Positions 26,201-38,600 of a stretch of DNA of 64,000 nucleotides are shown piece after piece (the first letter of the stretch is position 1; every line of letters begins with the position of its first letter). The DNA lies in assembly GCF_900497805.2 (NCBI RefSeq), contig NW_020954585.1:43323256-43387255 (forward strand). Reading direction: 5' to 3'. The position numbers and the translations under genes were made by a program. This DNA is from Vombatus ursinus (lineage: Eukaryota > Chordata > Mammalia > Diprotodontia > Vombatidae). The notes below the pieces were generated by a model. It ran no database searches. It saw only the letters and a list, made by a program, of their open reading frames with translations, and was not told where the DNA came from.

Positions 26201-26749
26201 CCCATCTGCCCAAGAAAGTTTACCGAATGTGGCTGCTGTGCCTGCTGTAGCTTCTTGGTCACAGCTGAGAGCTGAATGAGCAACCCTGAAAAGGGTGCGG
26301 CAGCCCTCACACCAAAGGTACTATTCCTCCCTGAACACTCCATAAACCTATAGAACCCTATAGTATTTGTTGAATGAAAAAATGTCCCAAGCTCTGTACC
26401 CACTCTGACCACTGGAGGAAGCCTAGAGGCAACTCTTCCCCCAACAACCGTCTCTCCTCCATTAAAGAGAGTTGAACTTCGAGATGACAGGCTGAGAAGG
26501 AATTTCAGGCTATTGCCCTCATACCTTTTCCCTTCCTCTCTTTCTGTCTGCCTTATATGCAGATATAATGGGCAGACCTTAACCCCAGACTACTTGGTTA
26601 AGTTACAAGCCTCCAAGGCAAAGGCCTCACATTTGTCCAAATGTGTTCAGAGATGCCTCCTCCAAGGAGGAAAGGATGCTCCCCAAACCAGGCAGGAGCT
26701 TTTGTGTCACCATCCTGATCCCCAAACCCCCTTTTAAATTTTTCATTAT

Positions 26750-27010
26750 TATAAAATCACAATCTCTGAGCTGCAAGGGACCTCAAAGGTCATGTAGTCC
26801 AAATTGTAGCTACATAAGAATCTCTATGACAATATGCTGACAAGGGTTCATTTGGCTTTTAGTTGAAGACCCTCAGTGATGAGAAACAATCCCTACCTAT
26901 TGAAGGAGGTCATTCCACTTCTAGGCAGCTCTGTTTTCCCTTATATCGAGAATAAATCTGACTCTCTGTACCTTCTATCCATCACTCCTAGTTCTGTTCT
27001 ATGGGCGGGT
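26750..27010 (-). mobile_element. L3/CR1 LINE 3' end, antisense
   Basis: Antisense L3/CR1 text: 'gctgcaagggacctcaaagg', 'gttgaagaccctcagtgatg', 'aggtcattccacttctaggc' and 'aataaatctgactctctgta'. Confidence 0.65.
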
Positions 27011-27247
27011 CCCAAACAAAGCAAGTTTAATCCCCATCTTCAATGTGACAAAGACAGTTATCAAGTTACCCTAAGTTTTCTCTCATTCAAGCTAAATTTC
27101 ACTAGTGTGAGTTGGCCCAGAGACGTGAGCACAGGCTACATATATTTCTAGCTATGCATATTCCCTGGTAAAATGCTTTCTAGTCACTACATGTGTTCAT
27201 TCCCTGGCTGGTAGTGTGGTAACCTGTAGGAGAGTGTACATCTATGT

Positions 27248-27451
27248 CAGGCCTACACAGCATATCACCCATGGGCCCCTTGCGGCCCACCAAAGCAGCT
27301 GGGATGTATGTTGTGCAGACCTGCCCTAAGGGAACTTAGAATGGTCAGTTTTGCTGAGGGATTTACATAAAAGCAGGCCTGTACAACATATGGCCAGGGG
27401 CTGTTCTGGTAGGCCACAAGGGGCCCAACGGCTATATGTTGTACAGGCCTG
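27248..27451. mobile_element. hAT-type MITE with 8-bp target-site duplication
   Basis: A 204-bp element with ends caggcctacacagcatat and its inverted counterpart atatgttgtacaggcctg. It is flanked on both sides by ATCTATGT (27240-27247 and 27452-27459), an exact 8-bp duplication as hAT transposases make. Each end (27248-27323 and 27374-27451) is itself a near palindrome. Confidence 0.88.
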
Positions 27452-27490
27452 ATCTATGTTAATAGGAAAAACTTTTTTGTTAATTATCTT

Positions 27491-27606
27491 CTAATGCTTA
27501 TTTAATTAAATGTCTTTTTCTTTGTCCTCTGGTTAGCTTATAAAAGACAGATATCAGTGCAGGGTTTGTCAAATAAGACTGACCTATACCCAAAATATAC
27601 CTCAAA
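27491..27606 (-). repeat. Right arm of a 116-bp long inverted repeat
   Basis: Starts ctaatgctta and ends at cctcaaa. Partner of 26085-26200, with a spacer of about 1.29 kb that contains the L3/CR1 fragment and the 204-bp MITE. Confidence 0.85.
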
Positions 27607-28021
27607 CCCAATGTAGGGCCCAAGTGCAGCAAAAGGAGCATATTAGTGGTCTTTTTTGTTTTTTTTGGCTTCCATACAATACTGTTTACTCATCTTGGAT
27701 TTGTGGTAAATATTTGTTGAATCATAGTTCATTAAAAGCCCAAATCTCTTTCACAGAAATTGTTGTCCAACTATGCCTCCACTCCTGTATCCATATAGTT
27801 CCTAGTTAACAAAGTACCAACGCCTGTTATCTTAGCTTCAAAACAGCCCCCTGATGGAAGGTACCATTATGTCCATTTCAGATGAGGACAAGGAGGCTCT
27901 GAGAGGCTCAGTGATTTGCCAGAGACCATACAGCAATTCAGTGACAGAGCAAGAAGTAGATCACATATCCCTTCATTTCCAACCCAGGATTTCTCACCCC
28001 TCATCACACTCACTTTCATTC

Positions 28022-28176
28022 TTTTTTTTTTTTTTTTTTTTGCTTAGGCAATGGGGTTAAGTGACTTGCCCAGGGTCACACAACTAGTAAGTGTCAAGTG
28101 TCTGAGGCTGGATCTGAACTCATGTCCTCCTGACGCCAGGGCTGGTCCTCTATCCACTTCGCCACCTAGCGGCCCC
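28022..28176 (-). mobile_element. MAR1/WSINE-type CORE-SINE, antisense
   Basis: A 20-base T run leads into 'ggggttaagtgacttgccca', 'ctagtaagtgtcaagtgtct', and ends in the head complement 'cacttcgccacctagcggcc'. Confidence 0.88.
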
Positions 28177-28439
28177 ACTCACTAACTTTCTTTCTTGAGG
28201 ATCATATACAAAGGGATGTATCACTCTGAGACATAGGGGCCACTGACAGAGTGTGATGTGGGAGATACTGGAAACATCCTTCCTACCCTCTGCCCCTTCC
28301 ACTCTTGAGGAGCATCGTCTGAGTCAGATCAGAGAAGGAAAACCGTGTCATTTGCTATCTCTTGGCCTTAGTCTCCTCATCTGTGGAATAAGAAGATTAT
28401 AGATCAACTCTAGGTTTCATTCTGGATTTCACACATGAT

Positions 28440-28795
28440 CTCTCAGGCCATTTCCAACATGTGCTTTCAAGTACAAACATCTCAGTCTAGCATTTAAGGC
28501 TGCCTGTGATCGGTTCCCAACCTTTCCAGCCTGATCTCCTGCTGCTGCCTTATAGACACCCTATGTTCTCACCGTGATAGGCAGAGCCTTTGCTCACACT
28601 GATCTACCCGTTGCTATTTTTCTGTCTGAATTCTACTCAGCTTTTACAGGCCAACTCCGATACAATCTCCCTGACCATCCCAAAACGCAGACCTCCTGCG
28701 GTTCTTGCCGTCTGTGCCTTATCACACACCTGTGGCTTGGCATCATTCACTGACTGTCTCCTCAGGGGCCATCTGTCTTCCCTTCCCAGCTAACT
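28440..28795 (+). mobile_element. L2 LINE 3' fragment
   Basis: 'gcatttaaggctgcctgtga', 'ctatgttctcaccgtgatag' and 'tctgaattctactcagcttt' follow the L2 3' region in order. Confidence 0.55.
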
Positions 28796-29234
28796 CAGAG
28801 CTGAGAAGCTCATAAAAGGTCCAGGGACCAGGGTGAAGGGGAAGATGCTTTACAAAATTTGACTTAGAGAGGCACAGAATTTTAACCAATTTCCTCCAGA
28901 GGAAAAGAAAACCTCAAGAAGACAAAGGGGTTTTGAAGAAGGGTAGGAAGGCAGGGTGAAGAGGGAGAGGAATTGGATGGAACAGGAAAGAGATTTATGG
29001 TGTATCGAATTCACCATAGGGTTGGTGAAGAGGATCTGGGGGTCAGGAACCCTGTTTTTTAGGGTTCTTTCACCATACCCAAGAGATGTATGTTTTCTGC
29101 TGCCCTTTCTGGTCCTCACAGCTGAAAGCGATGAACTATAATATGAATAACAAGAGCTCCTTGAAGGCAGGGGTATTTATTTGGGGATCTCCCTCAGCAC
29201 CTTAGATATCACAGGTTCTATGTTTGTTGAATGA

Positions 29235-29430
29235 ATGTGAATGACGTTCCAAAGTTCTTTCATGTATATTATCACTTCAGATCTTCACAACCTCCCCACG
29301 GAGTAGGATAGATATTATTTGTCTCCATTCCACAGATTGGAGAACTAAAGCTCAGGCAGGGGAAGGGACTTGTCTAAGGCCACACACCAAGTTCATGGTC
29401 ATGGTAATACTAGATCTCAGGATTCCTACC
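29235..29430 (-). repeat. MIR-type CORE-SINE, antisense
   Basis: 'cttcacaacctccccacgga', 'aactaaagctcaggcagggg' and 'gggacttgtctaaggccaca' give the antisense MIR order. The sequence just before it (29150-29230) looks like an L2 tail, so the minus-strand AATAAA at 29176-29181 may or may not be the ITGAL poly(A) signal. Confidence 0.6.
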
Positions 29431-29480
29431 AGCCCTGGGCTTTTTCCGACTTTGGGGCCCCAGGACCCCCAGCTCAGGCT

Positions 29481-29699
29481 TCAGTCTGCACATCCTTCTC
29501 CTCCTCCTTCCTCTAACTGAAGGGGCTCTGTGCAGCCTGGGTCAGCACAGCCTTCACCTTTCCCTTCCTGTGGTTGAAGGGGCTCTGTGCAGCCTGGGTC
29601 AGCAGTAGCAGAGGGACTGGAGGCTTCACCCATGATTCCATCCTGGACTGCACCATTAGCTTCCATCTTCTCTTTAAGGTCCCTTTTGAAGAAGCCAAC
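29481..29699 (-). other. ITGAL: ITGAL exon 31: cytoplasmic tail with tandem duplication
   Basis: The exon begins [13 protein letters not shown], the conserved membrane-proximal motif that holds the integrin legs together. The tail then contains two consecutive 19-residue units, [19 protein letters not shown] and [19 protein letters not shown], encoded by 29548-29604 and 29491-29547. The recalled human tail has one DPGCLKPL. The stop is TGA at 29481-29483. Confidence 0.9.
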
Positions 29700-32600
29700 C
29701 TGCCCGTGGGAAGAGAAAAGAGAGTGAGATGTCCTCCAACACCAACACTGATCCTCCCACCCCTCTGCTCATGCCCTTCTCTTACATCCAGTGAGCCCTC
29801 AGTACTTTTCTCTGCCAATCCTTGTTTCCTCTTCAGAGCAGAAACCTCCTTCCTTTTCTATTTGCACGCCCAGCATTCAGCCCAGTGCTTTGCACATAGA
29901 AGGATTTAATACATGCTTTTCCATTACTTCATTCATTACCTTCACAACTTTACTTAAAATTCTCCTCCTTCCCTGATACACTCCATTCAAATCACTCGCT
30001 CAGGATCCTGGAATTTTTGTCTATCTTGTGTATAAAATACAACCTTGCCTCCTAAAAAAAGCAGAGCCGTTTCTTTCCAGTTTCCCCACAGTGGCTAATA
30101 CTGGAGCTATACAGTAGTACAGTATAGGAAGATCACAGAACTTGGAATCAGGAGATCTGTGTTCAAATCCTAGCTTTGCTATTTATTTACTGGCTGTGTA
30201 AGTTTGGTGTTTTTGTTTTTGTTTTGCTTTTTTTGGTGAGGCAACTGGGGTTAAGTGACTTGCCCGGCGTCACACAGCTAGTAAGCGTCAAGTGTCCGAG
30301 GCCAGATTTGAACTCAGGTCCTCCTGACTCCAAGGCTGGAGCTCTATCCACTACCACCTAGCTGCCCATGGCTGTGTAAATTTGAGCAAGTCACTTTGCT
30401 TCTCTGAACCTCAGTATCCTCATCTACAAAATGGGTGTGACTATACTTGTTCTGCCTCCCTTACAGAATGAAGTGAAGATGAAATGAGGATGAACCCACT
30501 TTGTAAACTGTAAAAGATGAAATAAATGCAAGGATCCATTACTATAGTCAGGGAGGATGCAAAGCCCGAAGCAATGTTTTGTATTAATTTCACTGATCCC
30601 AGAACATGTGGATAAAAGCATTTGAAGGACTGAATTTGGGGTGCCATGGCCGCAGTCCTACAGTGACAGTCCAGTTCTGAAAGGAAGCCAATATTGCATT
30701 TGGGGATAATAATATAATCAATTGAGAAAATGCATAGTTTAGGAAAGGAGATTGCCACCTTCTAGGAATACTTCATTTCAAAGGGGATCAGTAACAGCAA
30801 TAGCTTGGTTGGACACTGTGTTTCTCAGTGACTCCACAGTTTAAGAGGGAGGATTGATAAGGTGTAGAAGGTTCAGAGGATAATGAAGGTTCTTAAGTCC
30901 AAGTCATGTGAAGATAGATGAAAAGAACTGAAGATGTTTAGCCTAGAGAAGAGAAGATTCAAGGAGGATGTGAGAGCTGTCCTCAAGGGCTGGACTTAGT
31001 CTGCTTGGCTCCATAGGGCAGAATTAGGATTCAGTGGGTAGAAGTTACAGAGAGACAAATTTCAGCTTGTTACTGGTGAAACCTTCCTAATTGTGAGAGC
31101 TAGTCCCAAGTGGGATGGGGTGCCTCAGGAAGTAGTGGGCTCTATTTCACTGAGGTCTTTAAACAGAGACTGGAGAATTATTTGGGAGGAATGTTAGTTG
31201 TGGTGAAGAATCCTTGTTGGGTAGAGGTTGGACTAGAAGGCCCCTTCCAACTCTGAAAATCTGTATAATTGTGTCCCCTGAAGGCAATCAGATTGAAAGG
31301 CGAAAAGTAATTAGCAAAGGACCATTTGACAGGTGTGTGGTTGGCAGAAGACTGGCCTAGTGCTGGGTCTTGGGGATAGGAGTCAGTGTATGCACTGAAT
31401 GTGAGCATCAGGGGGGTTATAGTACCAGTCAATTGGGGCCAACTAAATCTCCCCCACCTGCTGCTTCCCTGAGTCACACTGCCCAGTACAATGACATTCA
31501 CCTTGTGCCAAAGACAGGCTTGCCTGAATGTACTGCCCAAGACGTTGTATCTTCTAATTTTGAGAAGACCAGGAAATTTTAAATTGTAGGTGATAGTTTT
31601 ATTTTTCCCTATTTCCTCCTCCCAGCAATTTTAAAAGGATGAAGGATATCATCTTAATGAGTGAATAACTATGAAAGAATCCCACTCACCTCCCTGATTT
31701 TGTCCCAGGCACACACTCTAACAAGGGGCTTCCTGATTGGCCAAGAGAGCTAGAGATTTCAGAATACAACAGTGAGTTCCATTTAGAGTAGAGGTGTCAA
31801 ACAGTAACTCTTCCCCAGAGGCCAGAACAAGATTGAAATGTAATTGGGAAATACTTAACAAAATAAATAAAAATGCAATAAAACATAGAAAACATTACAC
31901 TTTAAAATTAAGTCAATATTTGGCTAGCAGGGATCCCCTTATGAAAGGTTTAGTAGCCCCTGACATCCCTGATCCAGAGTACCTAAGTAAGAGAATCACT
32001 AATCATCTGGTGATTTTCTCCCTTGGGAGACAATATCCTTTTTTTTTTTTTTTGGAGGGGGGCACCAGAGAACTAGAAAAGTAAGAATAATAGTTCACAT
32101 TGGTAGAATATAAAGCAGGTGGCTAGGTGGCACAGTGGATGGGCCTGGAGTCAGGAAGACTCATCTTCATGAGTTAAAATCCAGCCTCCGACACTTGCTA
32201 GCTGTGTGACCCTGGGGAAGTCACTTCACCCTGTTTGCCTCAGTTTCCTCATCTGTCAAATGAGCTGGAGGAGGAAATAGCAAACCACTTCAATATCTTT
32301 GCCAAGAAAACCCCAAATGGGGTCATGAAGAGTCAGGCATGACTGAAATGACTGAACAACAAAAGAAGTATGAAGCCCTTTGTTCACGGAAGTCCTGTGA
32401 GGTAGATAGTGCAAGATGAGGATATTAAAGTTGAAGTTGATTGGCTTATCCAAGATGACATGGCTTATGTCAGAGCCCGACCCGATTCCAAGTCTCTCTT
32501 CCCACTATGCTGAGTGGGGACAAAGTACTCAGGAAGCCAAGCTGGTTTAGGGGCCAGGAAGGCCGAGGGCAACACTGCCTGAAGTGAACTTCCTTGATCA

Positions 32601-35600
32601 GCAAAGCAGTGAAAGGTAAAATCCCTTGGAGCAAAAGGGAAACAAATTTCTTAGATCAGCTCCAAAGAGGAGCTGGCACCACCTCAAGAAGCTAAGATCA
32701 TCTAGGCTCAAGGATCATGGCTAATTCCTTTACCCACCCAGTTTACCATGGGAGGTAAGGAAACACGGTACAATGGAAAGTTACCGAAATTGAGTCAAAG
32801 TACATGGGTTCAAATCCAAGACTAACTACTTACTACCTGTGTGAGCCTGGGCAAGTCATTTAACCTCAATGGGACTTTGTTTCCTTTTCTGTAAAAATAA
32901 GCAGGCTGGACTAAATTGCCTCTAAGTCCCCTTCCAGCTCTAAATCTATGATGCCACAATCCCAAGGATGGCTCAGCCAACCACGGGACCTTCCAGAATT
33001 CTAGACCAGCTGAGAAGAAAGAGCCCCTAGAGCTCATCTAGTCCAATCCTCTCATTTTTACAGAGGAGGCCTAGCAAGAAGTGGTTCACCCAACACTGCA
33101 CGGCAAGCCAATGGCAGACATTCCTGCCCCACCCCAACACCACCCAGCCTTAGTACCACTGTGTCATCTAGCCCAAGAATCCATTTGGATGGATTCTTGG
33201 GCTCCTATCATCTCTCCTTCCATGAGGAAAGTCCTCAGTGACCCTGGCCCTTCTCAAGTCCGAAGGATCCTCACCTTGTAGAGCACTCCGAAAATCAGCA
33301 GAAAGAGAAGCAAGCCACCAATTCCGCTAAGCACGTAGAGGTAGAGAAGATTCTTCTCATACACAATGTCCACCTTTGTAACAACCTAAGGGAGAAGAGC
33401 GGGATCTTGTAGAGAAGGCTTTTCCACCTTCTAGGAAGAGTTTCTAGGAGCCAGGAGAAAGGCGGATGATTCCTGAATGCTGCATAATACCTGGGATTGG
33501 GCAGATGCCTTGCCATAGAGGTGGTAGTATTTGCTGGAGTTGAAGATCACAGAGATGTTGCTGCTCAGGCTAGACATGGAAGAGGCCTGAGAGAGGGGGA
33601 ATTTAGTGGCAGCCTTAACCCCAGTGCCTACTCCACAGGCCCATCCCCATTCCCATCCCCATCCATCAGACGAACCCCAGGGGTCTCAGCCACCTCTCAG
33701 GCTGCTTACCTGGATCTCTCCAGTGATTTCTACCACTCCACTCACTTGAATGAAGATCTTTCTCCTGAAATCAACTACACACCGGAAGACAGGCCCTAGG
33801 ACATGGGCCTTGGGAAAAGGGGAAAAAGGAATTAAGTTAATTTTATGATCCTGGAATCCTATGCTGGAGTTGGAGATAGACTTGACAAATGAGTCTGTTT
33901 GGGCTGCCTTTGCTCCTCACCCTCCCAGCACCTAAATGCTTACCTGAGTGGAGTGGGACAATCCATCTGGGTTCTCAAGATAGCAGGGTACTGGGGGTTC
34001 CTAGAGGCATGATGGGGGATGGGGCAAGGAAGGGAGAATTCTCCATTACCTCAGAAAAGGCATTGCACCAGGTTCCTCTGAATACAAACCAGCTGTCTCT
34101 GCCCCCTCTCTGATTGAGTCTCGACATATACTGATTCTCCACCCCTGATGTACCCGCCTTAGCTGACTCAGGCCTCCCCAGTTCAGATCCAAGCACCCCC
34201 AACCACCTATAATACCTTTTCAGACTTAGAAATCTTGAGCACTCAGCTAGATCCAAGCATCTTATATCCTCTCCCAACCTCTAATGCCTGCTCATACTCA
34301 TTGAGCCTAGAATACGATGTGGTTCCTTGCATATAGGAGCATTTGAAGGACTGAAGTTGCCACTCAGATCCAGGCCTCCCTTTTATCCCTCAGATCCAGA
34401 TATCTCTACCTCCTAAAGCTCAGACCTAGGCATACAAATCCTCCCAGCTCAGGCTCAGAAGTTCCCATCCTTCCTTAGACTTCAGGTTTTTCCATTGCTC
34501 CCTTGATACCAACCACTTGAACAGTCCAGTTCTTTGTAGAGAATTCCTTCATCTGGCTTTTTGGTACAAAGACAATGATTTCTAGAGTAGGTGGGGCATC
34601 AACAAAGATCTGAGCCATCACCTGGAAACAGAGAAGGGACAAATTGTCACCACATGCTCCAGGTCAATGACTCCCAAGAGCTTTCATGTTCTGTGCTTTG
34701 TATGCCAAGGTTCTACTCGTGTCTCCTCTACTTCTCAGACAACTCATTCCCTACCCTTCCATGTTAACCTGAAGCTAAGCCTTTATTGACAACCATAAGG
34801 CTCTGCCTTTAGCCCTATCTTGACCAATATATTTTTTTAATTATTGTAATCTTTTGCTTTTATATCCCCTAAATTTCCAAATATATCCCTCTCTCCTCCC
34901 CTCCCCAGAGAGCCATCCCTTCTAACAAAAAATGAAAAAAAGATGAAATACTGCAAAACTAACCCACACATCAACCACATCTAACATTATACCCAATATT
35001 CCACATCCAGAGCTTCCCAACTCTCCGAAGAAAGGAGGAGCATTTTCTTGTCACTTGTTGGCTGGCCAACATTTTTTAGGAATCAATGACTTGGAGAAAG
35101 ATATAGAAGGAAGCAATCTGGTAGAGCAGAAATAGGACTGAACTAGGAGTCAGTACACCTGGACTCTGAACTTACTATGTGAACTTGGACAGATCTCTTT
35201 CCTTTTCTGAGCCTCAGTTTCCTCCTCTGAGGAGGAAGCAAAATGAGTGGGTTGAATTCATGATCACCATCACTAAGATTTCTTCCAGTTCTAAATTCTG
35301 AGAGTCTATGAGCCTTCTTAGATTTGGACCATTGCTTTAAATCTGAAAGGGAGCTTATAGGTTATCAAGTCCAACCCTTTTGTTTTACAGATGGGGGAAA
35401 TGAGGCACATACAAGTGAAATGATTTGCCCAAGGTCACTCACAGCTAGTAACGGTGTTTAAATCATCACGGTAACTGGGTTTAAAATGATCTGAAGCAAT
35501 GAGCGAAAATCACTATGAAATTCAACAACAATAAATGCAGAGTTTTGAGTAAAAGGGTTTATTGATGTTGGAGGCAATCTTGGTTAAGTGACTTGCCCAG

Positions 35601-38600
35601 GGTCACACAGCTAGTAAGTGTCTGAGGCAGGATTTGAACTCAGGTCCTTCTGACTTCAGGGCCAGTCCTCTATCCACTGCTAGCTGCCCTTGCATATAAG
35701 TTTTAGAAATCAATTGCACAAGTAAAGGATAGGGAATGAATCAATAAGCATTTATTAAGCCCTTACTATGTGCCAGGGAGCTGCTAGGTGGCGCAGTGGA
35801 TAGGCTGCTGAGCCTGGAGTCAGGAAGATTCATCTTCCTGACTTCAAATCTGGCCTCACTTACTAGCTGTGTGACCCTGGGCAAGTCACTTCACCCTGTT
35901 TGCCTCAGTTTCCTCATCCATCAAATGAGCTGGAGAAGGAAATGGCAAACCACTTCAATATCTTTGCCAAGAAAACCCTAGATGGGGTCACAAAGAGTCA
36001 GACATGACTAAAAAAAATGACTGAACATGCACACACATATGCCAGGCATTGTGCTGAACACTGGACAATTATACAGCTGACCACAAATTTAACAGGAACC
36101 AACATCATGATGGGGCTCCTTAAAAAACTAATACCACCTTGGTTTGCACCAATCAGACTATAATTTTAGTTTTACTACTACTTTGAGTTTTAGTTTGACC
36201 ACATATGGAGTGAAGTGTGTCTAGCTCAGGTTTGGGGTGCTACATTATAACAAATTGGAGGGGTCAAGAAGAAGACCTGAAAAGCATCTCAGAAACCAAA
36301 CCACGTAACTGGTTCAAGTAAGTGGGGATGTTTAGCCTAGAAAAGGAGAGCAGGGGTGGCAGAGGGATCACGATGGATCTCTAAAAGTACCTGAAGGGCT
36401 ATTGTGTGGAAGAGTGATGGGATTTGTTTTGCTTAGACCCAGAAGTCAGAACCTGGACCAGCAGGACACATTTTTGGCTTTTTGTGAGGAGCTTCCTAAC
36501 CATTAGAGCCGTTGAATAACGAAGCCAGAGTCTAAGCTTGGGTGTGTTCAAGTATTAGGCCCAATGATGACTGGCCAAGGTTGCTATGGCAGGAATCCTA
36601 GTTCTGGGGAGGTAATTGGACTAAATGATCCCTGAAGTCTCTCTCAGTTCTAAGATTTTAAGATTTAAGCCTAAGAGTCTATGATTCCTACCTCATAAAT
36701 GTGCTGCATCACGTGAATCTTGGGGCCTTTGGAGGTGAAATTGAGGTACAGAGTGGAGTTCCCCTGGCTGCGAAGAGAGAGAAAATGCAAATAGTGGCTA
36801 TGTACAGCTAGAGAAAGGAACATTAGGTACCATGTCCTACAGAGCTAGCAGGTGCTATGGGAGAAAGAGCAAAGATGTCGTCTTTAGCTCAATGACTGCC
36901 TTCCAAAACAGAATAAATGCAAAGTCTTGCATTTAGGTTTAAAAAAATAATTGTACAAGTAAAGAATAGGGAAAACATGGCTTGGAGATCAATCAATAGG
37001 TATTTACTAAGTACTTATTATGTGCCAGGCACTGGACCCATGTGGCTATTACAAATATGAAAAAGATCTAAGTGTTTTAGTTAACCACAAGTTTAATATA
37101 AGCCAATAATGTGGCATGGCTCCTAAAAAGGGAGGGGGCAGCTAGGTGGCACAGTGGATAGAGCTGTAACCTTGAAGTCAGGAGGACCTGAGTTCAAATC
37201 GGACCTCAGACACTTGACACTTACTAGCCATGTGATCCGGGGCAAGTCACTTAACCCCGATTGTCTCACCAAAAAGCAAAAAATAAAACAAGAAAGCTAA
37301 TCCTGCCTTAGATTGCACAAAACAGAATCTAGTACCCATATAAATTGCATATCCTCACCAGCTCACAGGGGAGCAAGAACATGGTGAAATACCAAGCTAG
37401 CTGTAGAGTGAGAGAACCCGGGGTTAAGTGCTGGTTCTGCCCCTTAGTGGTCTGGAGCAAGTCCTTTCTCCCCTCTGGGCCTTGGTTCTCTAACCTGTGC
37501 TATGAGGAGGTTAGACGGTCCCTTCCAGCACTAAATCTATTCTCCAATGGTTCCCACTCTTGCCTACCCCAGAGATTTGAGATGGGGACCCTTGGCAGCA
37601 ATGAGGAAAAGATTAATTTCACCAAAGATACAATATAAATGACGATACAGTATGGCCCCCTGGAGCAGAGTTATGAAACATTTGGCCTATAACACTTCCA
37701 AGTGTGGTCTGAGCCAGATTAAAATGTACTTGGGAAATATTAAACCAAATAAATAAAAGTACCACAAAACACAGATAATATTATATTTTAAAATTAAGTC
37801 AATATGTAGCCCACAGGGATCCTCAGTGGTCCAATTTCTATTTGAGTTTGACATCACTGCCCTAGTGGGTCTCTCAGACCTCTCCCAGGCCTTATATTTT
37901 GTGTTTAAGGTACCTCCTAACTCTAAAGTTTTGTGTTCCAGTGTCCATTCCAGCTCTGGCATTCTATGTTCCAGAAAGTTTTAGAGTAAATTCCAGCTCT
38001 GACACCTTATGTACCATGTTCTAAGGTTCCATCCAGCACTGGAATTCTGTATCCTTAGGTTCCTTCCAACTCTAATGTTCATGTTTTAATTAAGAGTGGA
38101 GTTAGGATGTGTTTTTGCTTTATGTGCCCTTTGCTAGTCTGCACTCTCTTCCTTAGAGAAAAACACCATCACATCCTCTGGATTTTCTTCGTTCAGTATC
38201 TTAAACAATTGACCAAACAATTCTCCAGGTCAGAGCCCAAGGGAATCTGAGGCATAATAGAGCAAAAAGCTAGGTGAGCCTGGTTAACTAGGGATTCTTA
38301 ATTGAGTCTCTCATCTCATCTTGGCTTTATCCTTTGGGCTATACCTACTGAGTTCATAGCTCTCTTACTTCAGATCTTTTGATTCTGCCACACAAAGCTT
38401 CCTAATAGCCACCGTGACACTTCCCTGCTCAAGGACTTTCAATGGCTCCCTGTTGCCTACCACATAATTTTTTTTTTTTTTTGGTAAATAGTATTTTTTC
38501 CAATTACATATAAAGGTTGTTTTCAACATTCATTTCTTATGAAATTTTGAGTTCCAATTTTTTTCCTGCCCTCCCTTCCCTTCTCCCCAAGATGGCAAAC

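Noticed and set aside
32117-32200. tRNA genes at the SINE heads (many positions)
   Set aside because: The heads keep B-box-like text but belong to full SINEs with CORE and tail and do not fold as complete tRNAs by eye.
34515-34621. Explaining the exon 26 frame change by another splice border
   Set aside because: Both ends match ITGAL in register with exons 25 and 27, and no inner GT/AG pair restores the frame while keeping the conserved residues.
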